DNA from: JBALVT01 sp045110675
GTDB lineage: Bacteria > Pseudomonadota > Gammaproteobacteria > Pseudomonadales > Halieaceae
Assembly: GCA_045110675.1 (NCBI GenBank)
Contig: JBGCGJ010000076.1
Coordinates: forward strand, 1-10,172
Direction: 5' to 3'
DNA length: 10,172 nucleotides
Under the pieces are notes generated by a model. It had not been told where the DNA came from, did not search any database, and saw only the letters and a list, made by a program, of their open reading frames with translations. The translations under genes and the position numbers were made by a program. Below, piece by piece: positions 1 through 6,651 of the stretch. How positions within the stretch are numbered: the first letter of the stretch is position 1; every line of letters starts with the position of its first letter.

Positions 1-534
1 GAGTGGTTGCCCGGTTAGCCAGCCACAAAATGCATGCCAGACCAGTAGGCCCGAAGCATGCGCCACTGTATCTCGATAGATCGCTCGATCCCAGGGTTCA
101 GGCACCAGGGGGCTGGACTCGTCCTGTAGGTCGATACGATAACTGAGCTTCACCTGATCCTGGCCGGGCACCTCAATTAATTTGATATTGTAAGAGAGCA
201 TCGGGTATAGCAGTTTTTCGAAGCGAGTCGCTAACCTCAGAGCTTCACCCAGAGTCCTAGAGCTGATTATGCAATGGCACATGAGTTCAAAGGCTTCGCT
301 GCCCAGACCCGCGGCCCAAGGAAGAGGCTGTCCAAGCGTCTGCATCTGAACCACTGTGGCTTTGTATAGCCGCGAGTAATGTTGTGCTGGCAAGCCCTGA
401 TCCGGGGGTAATTGCGCTATGCGCTGGGGCACTAAATTTACGGTGGAAACTATCTCGTCAACGTTCAAGCCGATACGCTCGATATAATCGAACAATCGGA
501 GAAACTTCTTAGCGCTGACCGTTATTTCACTCAT
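1..534 (-). CDS. AraC-family transcriptional regulator, N-terminal part (gene runs off the left edge)
   Basis: The minus strand is open for 178 codons from an ATG at 534-532 to the window edge, with no stop. The visible part matches the arabinose-binding-type N-terminal domain of AraC regulators (the OruR/ArgR-like group). It begins with a segment containing LFDYIERIGLNVDEI, and at about residues 79-112 it has the typical stretch 'GLGSEAFELMCHCIISSRTLGEALRLA' split here as GLGSEAFELM and SSRTLGEALRLATRFEKLL. This domain usually senses a small-molecule effector. The DNA-binding helix-turn-helix half would lie to the left, outside the window. No strong ribosome-binding site precedes the ATG; it is the only ATG in the frame before an upstream stop at 582-580. 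The gene is transcribed away from the SDR/PQQ pair, so it probably controls that pair, itself, or the wider cluster. The family is clear; the effector is unknown. Confidence 0.85.
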   Translation of the reverse strand, partial: MSEITVSAKKFLRLFDYIERIGLNVDEIVSTVNLVPQRIAQLPPDQGLPAQHYSRLYKATVVQMQTLGQPLPWAAGLGSEAFELMCHCIISSRTLGEALRLATRFEKLLYPMLSYNIKLIEVPGQDQVKLSYRIDLQDESSPLVPEPWDRAIYRDTVAHASGLLVWHAFCGWLTGQPL

Positions 535-545
535 AGCAAGCTGCG

Positions 546-562
546 ATGGATTATGTCCATAA
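546..562. promoter_or_regulatory. Overlapping short inverted repeats, candidate operator
   Basis: Two symmetric elements overlap here: ATGGA-N5-TCCAT at 546-560 and TTATG-tc-CATAA at 551-562. They sit 12-28 bp before the regulator's start codon, immediately beside the palindrome at 567-579. They may be a binding site or part of the leader. Short arms like these can arise by chance. Confidence 0.25.
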
Positions 563-566
563 ATCT

Positions 567-579
567 GGCTTTTAAAGCC
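567..579. promoter_or_regulatory. Perfect 13-nt inverted repeat, candidate operator
   Basis: GGCTTT and AAAGCC flank a single T, giving a perfect palindrome with 6-nt arms. It lies 33-45 bp upstream of the regulator's start codon. Position and symmetry fit a protein-binding site, but AraC proteins more often bind direct repeats, so the partner is unknown. Confidence 0.35.
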
Positions 580-641
580 CTACTTTTATTACAGGCACAG
601 ACTAACATACATGCTCACATTTCATAATCGCCTGTACCGAG

Positions 642-656
642 GTCATCGATCATGAC
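642..656. promoter_or_regulatory. Inverted repeat GTCAT-N5-ATGAC, candidate operator
   Basis: Arms GTCAT (642-646) and ATGAC (652-656) enclose a 5-nt spacer, centred 63 bp upstream of the SDR start. The arm and spacer sizes match the element ATGGA-N5-TCCAT at 546-560, although the sequences differ. This is a possible operator on the SDR side of the divergent region; chance occurrence is not excluded. Confidence 0.25.
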
Positions 657-711
657 AGCGCAGGTAAATCTCCGGTGATAAACGCCAGAGGAAAAATCAG
701 GAATCTGGGAT

Positions 712-1470
712 ATGGGACTGTTGGAAAATAAAGTGGGTATCGTAACCGGCGCAGGACAGGGAATTGGCCGCGCGATCGCCATGTCTTACGCACGCGAGGG
801 CGCAAAAGTCGTCATTGCAGACTTCAATGCCGAAATGGGCGAAGAGAGTGTCAAACTGATTCGCGATGCCGGAGGCGAAGCGACATTCATTCAAGGGGAC
901 GTCAGTAAAGAAGATTCCGTAAAAGCGGCCATAGACTTTGTGCTGGCGACTTATGGGCGTTTGGATATTGCCTGTAACAGCGCTGCAGTTAGCCGAGGCT
1001 CTGGCCCCATCCACAAATATGAGCGGGAAGTGTTCGACCAAACCCTGGAGATGTGCCTCACCAATACCTGGCTGTGTATGAAATATGAAATACCTGCGAT
1101 GCTGGAAAACAATGGTGGCGCCATTGTTAACATTTCATCCAACGCCTCCTTGCGAGGCCAGGCGAACAACACCGCTTATGCTGCGGCAAAGGCCGGTGTG
1201 AACGTCCTGACCAAAAGCTCGGCTGCAGAGAATGGCGTCAATGGTATTCGTATTAACGCAGTCTCACCTGGTGTTGTTCGCACACCTGGCCTGGAAGCTT
1301 ACTTCAAAGAACAGCCACAGATGGAAGCGGGATTGATGGCCGCAGCGGTAATGAACCGATTGGGTGAGCCGGAAGAAATTGCCGAAGCGGTGACCTTCTT
1401 GTCCAGCGATCGCGCTTCGTTTATCACTGGCCAGCTTCTTTCCGTCGACGGCGGTGGTGCTGTACGCTAG
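712..1470 (+). CDS. Classical short-chain dehydrogenase/reductase, NAD(H)-type
   Basis: The protein has 252 aa, the normal size for a classical SDR (Rossmann fold, cytoplasmic alcohol/ketone oxidoreductase). The cofactor motif TGAGQGIG is at residues 12-19. Asp37 at the end of the second strand (VVIADFN) indicates preference for NAD(H). The catalytic Ser143 (NISS), Tyr156 and Lys160 (YAAAK) are present. The usual NNAG motif reads NSAA (89-92), and the fourth tetrad residue, normally Asn, aligns with Cys115. The C-terminal stretch with PGVVRTP, RLGEPEEIA, SSDRASFITGQ and VDGG is typical. The ATG at 712 has CAGGAA 8 nt upstream. The PQQ dehydrogenase gene starts 29 nt after the stop, so the two are probably co-transcribed. 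The likely role is oxidation of a hydroxyl group with NAD+; the substrate cannot be read from the sequence. Confidence 0.93.
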   Translation: MGLLENKVGIVTGAGQGIGRAIAMSYAREGAKVVIADFNAEMGEESVKLIRDAGGEATFIQGDVSKEDSVKAAIDFVLATYGRLDIACNSAAVSRGSGPIHKYEREVFDQTLEMCLTNTWLCMKYEIPAMLENNGGAIVNISSNASLRGQANNTAYAAAKAGVNVLTKSSAAENGVNGIRINAVSPGVVRTPGLEAYFKEQPQMEAGLMAAAVMNRLGEPEEIAEAVTFLSSDRASFITGQLLSVDGGGAVR

Positions 1471-1499
1471 GCCCTGTTAACGAAACTCTGGATGGTTAG

Positions 1500-3650
1500 A
1501 TGAAATCAACAATACGCGCCTGGCGTAAGTTTCTCACTCTAGGCGCAGCGTTGTGTACCCACTCAGTGATTGCTCAGGATTTTCACGCCTGGGAAAGCTA
1601 CGGTGGCGACAAGGGCAATAGCCACTACTCCCAGCTGAAGCACATTCATCGCGGGAATGTAGACAAGCTAGAGCTCGCCTGGTCCTATAAAAGCGCCAAT
1701 GGCCAGGCACTCCCGGATACCTCAGAGCTGCAAGTGAATCCCATCATCGTCGATGGTGTACTGTTCGGACGCAATCCAAACTACAACGTATTCGCCCTCA
1801 ACGCGGCCACGGGGAAAGAAATTTGGCGACATTCTCCCGCTATCTCACATGTCGGCCTGTCGAATATGCGTGGTTTGACATACTGGCGTGGAAAGGGCGA
1901 CAACAAGAGCGTTTCAGACTCTCGAATCTTCTTTACCACGGGTCACTACTTGATGGCCTTGAATGCAGCCGATGGGACGCTGGTTAGATCGTTTGGCGTC
2001 GATGGAAAAGTAGACCTCAGAAATAATTTAGGACGCGATCCTATAAAGATCAGCGTCAATGCCCCCTCCCCGGGCGTCATCTATCAAAATCTTATTATCA
2101 TGGGATCAGCGGTTACCGAAACGCACGGCGCCGCACCTGGAGATGTTCGCGCTTACGATGTTGTCAGCGGCAAATTGATTTGGACTTTTCACACCATCCC
2201 CCATCCGGGAGAAGTGGGCTACGACACCTGGCCAAAAGACAGCTGGTCCAAAGCCGGAGGCGCAAATGCCTGGGCGGGCATGAGCATTGATGAGAAACGC
2301 GGCATCGTCTATGTACCCACCGGCTCTCCCACTCCTGATTTTGACGGTTCCGACCGCAAAGGTGCCAATCTATTCGGCAATAGCATCATCGCCCTGGACG
2401 CTGCAACGGGCGAGCGGGTCTGGCACTACCAGACCATCCATCACGATTTGTGGGACAGAGATCTCAGCTCAGCTCCGACTTTGGTCAATGTCACAGTCGA
2501 AGGAAAAAACCGGGAGGCACTAGTACAAGCATCCAAACAGGGTGTTATCTATTTCCTGGACAGAGAAACCGGTGAACCCATTTTTCCTATCGAGGAAATA
2601 GCAGTTCCTCAATCTACTGTCCCCGGCGAGCATAGCTATCCCACACAGCCGAAGGTGACCTTACCGGAACCCTTTGCTCGGCAAGAGCTCACGGAAACCG
2701 ATCTTACCGACATCAATCCAAAAGCTCGGGCCCACGTAAAGGCGCTGTTCGATACGGCAGTGGAATTCGCCTATTTACGCCCACCTGGCCTGCAAAAAAC
2801 GATTTTGTTTCCCGGTTTTTACGGCGGTGCCAACTGGGGTGGCGGCGCCTTCGATCCGGAAACGGGCATGTATTACATCAACGCCATCGAAGCGCCCCAC
2901 CTGATTCAGATAGAGCCCGTGGAAGTCGATAAAGGCAGCCAACTGGGATTCGGCGAGTTCGTTTTTCGTGCCCAGTGCAGCGGCTGTCACGGTATCGACT
3001 TACAGGGCTTTTACCCCTACGCCCCATCGCTGGTGGGCATCAGTGAACGCCTGAGCCGAGCCGAAGCCATGCGCATCGTATCTTCGGGTAAAGGCCGTAT
3101 GATGCCATTTAACCATTTACCGGATCACGAACGAGCAGCAGTAGTAGACTATGTTTTCGCGAAGTCAGAGAACCCCACAATTTCTCCGCAGAAAACGGCG
3201 ACGACTGATTCGGAAAAAGCAATCGCTTATGTTTTCGCCGGCTACAATGATTTTCTGGACGACCGCTACTACCCCGCTGTAAAACCTCCCTGGGGAACGC
3301 TAACCGCCATAAATTTGGCCACGGGTAAACGGGGCTGGCAAATCCCCCTGGGTGAATATGAGGAACTGAAAAAAGAAGGCGTTCCGCCCACGGGAACACG
3401 CAATTATGGAGGCCCTGTTGTCACAGCAGGTGGCCTGTTAATCATCGCTGCGAGCTCGGATGAAATGCTCAGAATCTTCGATAAAAACAGCGGCAAGCTG
3501 CTGTGGCAGTACAAATTGCCCGCTGCGGGTTATGCAACACCCAGTACCTATGAGATCGACGGACGCCAGTATATTGTTATTGTCGCCAGCGGCGGCAAGT
3601 TAGGCACTGCCGTCGGAGATCAATATCTAAGCTTTGCCCTGCCGAAGTAG
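1500..3650 (+). CDS. Exported PQQ-dependent dehydrogenase with an inserted cytochrome c domain
   Basis: This 716-aa quinohaemoprotein should oxidise an alcohol or sugar in the periplasm and pass electrons from PQQ to haem c. Residues 1-26 form a signal peptide (basic start, hydrophobic core, cut near SVIAQ). The eight-bladed propeller begins at about residue 28. GDH-type signatures are HHDLWDRD (314-321), a PQQ-contacting Lys in ASKQG (346), GGANWGGGAFDP (442-453), PPWGT (596-600) and NYGGPVVTAGG (635-645). The haem motif CSGCH (493-497) with likely axial Met535 (RMMPF) lies in an 80-residue insert at about 480-560, before the final blade region, rather than at the C-terminus. The only cysteines after the signal peptide are the two haem ones, so the adjacent Cys-Cys disulfide of PQQ alcohol dehydrogenases is absent, which favours the glucose-dehydrogenase-like branch. 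Start: ATG with GGATGG nearby. No PQQ synthesis genes are visible. The substrate is unknown. Confidence 0.92.
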   Translation: MKSTIRAWRKFLTLGAALCTHSVIAQDFHAWESYGGDKGNSHYSQLKHIHRGNVDKLELAWSYKSANGQALPDTSELQVNPIIVDGVLFGRNPNYNVFALNAATGKEIWRHSPAISHVGLSNMRGLTYWRGKGDNKSVSDSRIFFTTGHYLMALNAADGTLVRSFGVDGKVDLRNNLGRDPIKISVNAPSPGVIYQNLIIMGSAVTETHGAAPGDVRAYDVVSGKLIWTFHTIPHPGEVGYDTWPKDSWSKAGGANAWAGMSIDEKRGIVYVPTGSPTPDFDGSDRKGANLFGNSIIALDAATGERVWHYQTIHHDLWDRDLSSAPTLVNVTVEGKNREALVQASKQGVIYFLDRETGEPIFPIEEIAVPQSTVPGEHSYPTQPKVTLPEPFARQELTETDLTDINPKARAHVKALFDTAVEFAYLRPPGLQKTILFPGFYGGANWGGGAFDPETGMYYINAIEAPHLIQIEPVEVDKGSQLGFGEFVFRAQCSGCHGIDLQGFYPYAPSLVGISERLSRAEAMRIVSSGKGRMMPFNHLPDHERAAVVDYVFAKSENPTISPQKTATTDSEKAIAYVFAGYNDFLDDRYYPAVKPPWGTLTAINLATGKRGWQIPLGEYEELKKEGVPPTGTRNYGGPVVTAGGLLIIAASSDEMLRIFDKNSGKLLWQYKLPAAGYATPSTYEIDGRQYIVIVASGGKLGTAVGDQYLSFALPK

Positions 3651-3654
3651 ATCG

Positions 3655-3667
3655 CCCCATTCAGGGG
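3655..3667 (+). terminator. Weak hairpin after the PQQ dehydrogenase gene
   Basis: CCCC and GGGG enclose a 5-nt loop just after the stop codon at 3650. The following bases (tcgcttattg) are not a T-run, so this is at best a weak or partial terminator. Confidence 0.2.
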
Positions 3668-3689
3668 TCGCTTATTGTAAACAGTAGCT

Positions 3690-3695
3690 TATAAT
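3690..3695 (+). promoter_or_regulatory. Possible -10 box for the MetX-like gene
   Basis: A perfect TATAAT lies 28 bp before the ATG at 3724, in the 73-bp gap after the PQQ dehydrogenase gene. There is no convincing -35 element at 16-18 bp and no extended -10 TG. A separate promoter is possible, but read-through from the upstream pair is equally possible. Confidence 0.35.
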
Positions 3696-3711
3696 CTAGC
3701 CGGATTTTATC

Positions 3712-3715
3712 GGAG
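3712..3715 (+). promoter_or_regulatory. Ribosome-binding site that fixes the MetX-like start at 3724
   Basis: GGAG at 3712-3715 is 8 nt before the ATG at 3724, an ideal spacing. It is only 2 nt before the in-frame TTG at 3718, too close for that codon to be used. Confidence 0.7.
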
Positions 3716-3723
3716 ACTTGGCT

Positions 3724-4794
3724 ATGGGGCCGGAAATAACTGAGCTGGACAACGGCACATTAGAATACCGATCGGAAAAAGATTTCGTATTCGAAGGGGG
3801 CGGAACAATTAACCCACTGGTGTTGGCGTTTGAGTGCTACGGCTCGCTCAACGAACAAAAAGACAATGCCATCGTTGTGCACCATGCCCTATCCACCAGT
3901 AGCCACCTCGCGGCTAGCGAAAAAAATCCGGAAAAAGGATGGTGGCAGGACATGGTTGGACCGGGATGCCATCTGGATACCAACAAATATTTCGTCATTT
4001 GCATTAACAATCTGGGCAGCTGCTACGGTTCCTCCGGCCCGAACAGTATTAACCCAAAAACGAAGCAAAAATATCTCAGTGATTTCCCGACAGTCACCAT
4101 CATCGACATGGTGAAATCTCAAAAGATGCTAATCGATAGCCTGGGAATAACCCAGTTACATGCGATCGTCGGAAACTCTATGGGAGCCATGTTATCGCTT
4201 GCCTGGTTAACACTTTACCCCGACCACGCTCGCCATTTAGTTTCAATTTCTTCCTCCGCCCAGGCCTATCCTGCCAACAACGCCAATCGATTTCTGCAGC
4301 GCGATATAATTCAGGTTGATCCCGCCTGGAATGGCGGTGACTACCCTGACAGCGCGACCTTATCGGGATTCAAAACGGCTCGAAAACTGGGACTACTAAC
4401 CTACCGCAACTGGGCGGAGTTGAACGAGCGATTTGTCAACAAGACCGGCAAGGAATCCATCGAGCACTACCTCACCTACAATGCTGAAAAATTCATCGCT
4501 CGCTTTGATTGCAATAGCTATCTGTATTTACTGGACGCAATGAACACCTTCAATCTCAGCGGCGCCGATGGCTCTTTGGTTGAAGCGTTCAAACCAATTA
4601 AAGCTGAGACGCTGGTCGTCAGCGTCAATTCGGATATTTTGTTTACGCCCTCGCAGCAACAGACACTTTTTGCAGCACTGGATGACGCAGGTGTGCCTGC
4701 ACGCTACATCGATCACCACTCTGAATTTGGTCACGATGCGTTTCTGATTGAAACAGAAGCATTCGGGCAATACATCAGTCACTTTATTCACTGA
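3724..4794 (+). CDS. MetX-like alpha/beta-hydrolase (homoserine O-acetyltransferase superfamily)
   Basis: The 356-aa protein is the usual MetX length, in which a serine nucleophile takes an acyl group from acyl-CoA or an ester. The family frame is clear: GWWQDMVGPG (72-81), YFVICINNLGSCYGSSGP (89-106), SINP, DFPTVTIIDMV (120-130). The triad is Ser152 in GNSMG, Asp304 (VNSD) and His337 (FGHDAFL). The nucleophile motif reads GNSMGAML where true MetX enzymes usually have GGSMGGMQ, and the N-terminal loop reads ALSTSSH. With the lack of methionine or cysteine genes nearby, this suggests a specialised acyltransferase or esterase rather than housekeeping methionine synthesis, though a real homoserine or serine acyltransferase is not excluded. 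The start is ATG 3724, supported by GGAG. The stop codon lies inside the palindrome at the convergent junction. Cytoplasmic: no signal peptide. Confidence 0.85.
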   Translation: MGPEITELDNGTLEYRSEKDFVFEGGGTINPLVLAFECYGSLNEQKDNAIVVHHALSTSSHLAASEKNPEKGWWQDMVGPGCHLDTNKYFVICINNLGSCYGSSGPNSINPKTKQKYLSDFPTVTIIDMVKSQKMLIDSLGITQLHAIVGNSMGAMLSLAWLTLYPDHARHLVSISSSAQAYPANNANRFLQRDIIQVDPAWNGGDYPDSATLSGFKTARKLGLLTYRNWAELNERFVNKTGKESIEHYLTYNAEKFIARFDCNSYLYLLDAMNTFNLSGADGSLVEAFKPIKAETLVVSVNSDILFTPSQQQTLFAALDDAGVPARYIDHHSEFGHDAFLIETEAFGQYISHFIH

Positions 4795-4800
4795 ATAAAG
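4782..4800. terminator. Perfect 19-nt palindrome at a convergent gene junction, possible bidirectional terminator
   Basis: CTTTATTCA (4782-4790) and TGAATAAAG (4792-4800) are exact complements around a single C. The element covers the last codons and stop (4792-4794) of the MetX-like gene and ends 1 bp before the stop of the opposing luciferase-like gene (4804-4802). Its placement fits transcript-end formation for both genes. However, the stem is A/T-rich and no T-run follows on either side, so it is not a standard intrinsic terminator. Confidence 0.4.
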
Positions 4801-4801
4801 C

Positions 4802-5734
4802 CTAAACAGAACACTCCATTAGCAGGCTGTGTGAATTGACAACATCTTGCGCGCTGAGACCGGGTAGTCGCCCGCTCGCAATCAGGTGGGTCATGCCCAA
4901 CTCTTGGGCGTAACGCGCCAACTGATCCCTCACGAATTGAGGATCGCCAATGATTGTCCACTCATCAACCGGGGCGGACTCATCACGAACAATACTGGCA
5001 GCCGTTTTCGACAAAGCCATTTTCAGGTTGTTCGCCTGCTGCCGATCCTCGGTAACGTAAACGGTTCGCATAACAGGTATCGTCGTCACTGCGTCCTGTC
5101 CCGCCTCACGTACTTTGCGATGATATTCATCATAGTTTGATCGCAGCGATGATAGGGTCTCCACCGGTGAAGCGAGGTAGGGCAAACCCAACTTGGCTAC
5201 CTGCTGCAATGCCAAGGGACCGAACGCCGCAACCCAGATCGGCGGATAAGGTTTTTGAATCGGTAGTGGCGCGAGGTATATCCGCTCCCCTTTTGCGTCC
5301 TCGACAATCGATTGTCCAGACCAGGCATTAATCATGATGTCAAAGTTGTGGGCAAATCGTTTGCGCTTGTCCTTGCTAGGCAGGTCAAAGGCACGAAACA
5401 CCGAATCCTGAATTCCCCTCCCTACACCCAATATCAAACGCCCCTCGCACAAGTTATCCAGCACTGCGACTTCTTCTGCAGCCTGAATGGGATGACGAAT
5501 AGGGATCAGGTAAGACACTGTGCCCAATTTGATGCGAGATGTCGTGGCCGAAATAGCAGCCAACAAGGTCAGTGGCGAAGGCATAGTGCGAGCGTCACCG
5601 AAATGATTTTCTGGAAGCCAATAGGAATGCAGACCAATAGACTCAGCCATTTCCGCCTGCTCGCAAAGTGCCCGAGCGCTCCAGGTAGGTCCGGACTTCC
5701 AGGAAGTTGCGCCGATTTTTATGTTTAGGCTCAT
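4802..5734 (-). CDS. Luciferase-like (LLM class) flavin-dependent oxidoreductase
   Basis: This 310-aa protein belongs to the bacterial luciferase-like TIM-barrel superfamily, which uses FMNH2 or F420 for monooxygenation or reduction. Landmarks in order are YWLPENHF (38-45, the usual W-x-x-E-H/N-H-F substrate/flavin loop), SRIKLGT (66-72), HPIQAAEEVAVLDNLCEGRL (81-100), LGVGRG (102-107), PPIWVAA (164-170) and IGDPQFVRDQL (262-272). No signal peptide is seen, so it is cytoplasmic. The ATG at 5734 has an AAGAGAAG-type binding site about 8 nt upstream. It is the last gene of the minus-strand operon, 23 nt after the hydrolase gene. No partner flavin reductase is visible in the window. The substrate is unknown; a role in ring or side-chain oxygenation would fit the context but is inference. 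Confidence 0.88.
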   Translation of the reverse strand: MSLNIKIGATSWKSGPTWSARALCEQAEMAESIGLHSYWLPENHFGDARTMPSPLTLLAAISATTSRIKLGTVSYLIPIRHPIQAAEEVAVLDNLCEGRLILGVGRGIQDSVFRAFDLPSKDKRKRFAHNFDIMINAWSGQSIVEDAKGERIYLAPLPIQKPYPPIWVAAFGPLALQQVAKLGLPYLASPVETLSSLRSNYDEYHRKVREAGQDAVTTIPVMRTVYVTEDRQQANNLKMALSKTAASIVRDESAPVDEWTIIGDPQFVRDQLARYAQELGMTHLIASGRLPGLSAQDVVNSHSLLMECSV

Positions 5735-5757
5735 AGGGGCGCTTCTCTTAGTCCCTG

Positions 5758-6651
5758 TTAATCCAAAGATCGAATAAAGCTGTCGATACTGTGCAGCATT
5801 TTCTTTCTAGGAGTTTCAAGCAGCGCGGCGTGATCGCCTCCTGGCAGTACAATAAACCACTTATCAGGAAAACCAATCTCAGCGAAGAAACTCGCTTGTT
5901 GATCGATGGGAGCCAGCGGATCGAACTCACCTTTAAGCAAAAGCGTCGGTGAGCGTATTGCTTGGGCATTCAGTTCTGCCCATTGATGCAGATCTTTGAA
6001 ATCAACTCTAACCGGATCAGCCGTTAAAGACGCCGCCACATAAGTGGCGATAGCCTTTTGGGAGATTGAGCCGGGAGTGATGAAATCACTGGCGGCGTTT
6101 TCTGCGGTATTGGGTTTCGCGGGTGGCTGCTCCCGATAGACTGCATCTCTATCCGCCACGTATTTTTTCGGATCAAATGGATAGCCGAAAAGAATGAGAG
6201 AACTGGCCAGGGCTGGATCTCGCTGCAAGACCAACTGCGCCACCATTGATCCATACGACCAACCAAATAGATGGACGTCGTGATTTGATCTCGCACGAAT
6301 CCAAGCCAGGGTCTCAGCGACATCTTTGGCGGCTTTATTAGGTGTGAGCCACCCGGAGGCATCGCGAGTTGTCGCTCCGTATCCTCGGGCATCCAGGGCG
6401 TAGACGCGGTATCCAAGCTCCAACAAACCATCCATAAAGGAGAGGTCTTCACCCGACACCTGTAAATCAAAGTCTGGTAGGGAACTCCAGGTTCTGCCAT
6501 GGAGCAATAAAATTTGAGCGCGAGGTTGCTCTGCAGATTTCTCCCATACGACCAGGGGATGACCGTTGGAATAGACCGTATGCTTAATCGGCTCTAGCGC
6601 TACTGTCGCTTGCGAGAACAGCAGCAGCGCTAACAGCAGAAACTTACTCAC
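5758..6651 (-). CDS. Exported alpha/beta-hydrolase (probable esterase)
   Basis: I place the start at GTG 6651-6649, giving 297 aa. This codon begins a clear signal peptide (VSKFLLLALLLFSQATVA, cut before LEP), whereas the frame continuing to 6864 lies wholly inside the OYE gene. The GTG overlaps the OYE stop by 8 nt and has no good binding site, so translation is probably coupled. The hydrolase core shows an oxyanion-loop His51-Gly (LLLHGRTW), nucleophile Ser132 in GWSYG, Asp244 in KGEFDP and His274 in GGDHAALL. The protein should be periplasmic, hydrolysing an ester, lactone or similar bond. It is the only exported member of the operon, which suggests preparation of a substrate outside the cytoplasm. 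The exact bond cleaved cannot be deduced. Confidence 0.87.
   Translation of the reverse strand: MSKFLLLALLLFSQATVALEPIKHTVYSNGHPLVVWEKSAEQPRAQILLLHGRTWSSLPDFDLQVSGEDLSFMDGLLELGYRVYALDARGYGATTRDASGWLTPNKAAKDVAETLAWIRARSNHDVHLFGWSYGSMVAQLVLQRDPALASSLILFGYPFDPKKYVADRDAVYREQPPAKPNTAENAASDFITPGSISQKAIATYVAASLTADPVRVDFKDLHQWAELNAQAIRSPTLLLKGEFDPLAPIDQQASFFAEIGFPDKWFIVLPGGDHAALLETPRKKMLHSIDSFIRSLD

Larger units (their letters stand above)
535..711. promoter_or_regulatory. Divergent promoter region between the regulator and the SDR gene
   Basis: This 177-bp gap separates two divergent genes and must carry both promoters. It is richer in A and T than the flanking genes. On the plus strand CATAAT at 623-628 could be a -10 box, but no good -35 lies 16-18 bp upstream, as expected for an activator-dependent promoter. 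Several short inverted repeats lie here (listed separately). CAGGAA at 698-703 is a reasonable ribosome-binding site 8 nt before the ATG at 712. The existence of a regulatory region follows from gene orientation; the exact boxes are inference. Confidence 0.6.

Noticed and set aside
2287..2523. Open frames on other frames or the opposite strand inside the larger genes (for example 2287-2523, 3109-3399, 5312-5728, 8671-9261)
   Set aside because: They lie within well-supported genes, show no recognisable domain, and their composition is explained as a shadow of the coding frame.
3655..3667. CCCC/GGGG hairpin as a strong rho-independent terminator
   Set aside because: The stem is only 4 bp and no T-run follows, so it is listed only as a weak possibility.
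3718..3720. TTG at 3718 as the start of the MetX-like gene
   Set aside because: The GGAG motif is only 2 nt away from it but 8 nt from the ATG at 3724, which is the better start.
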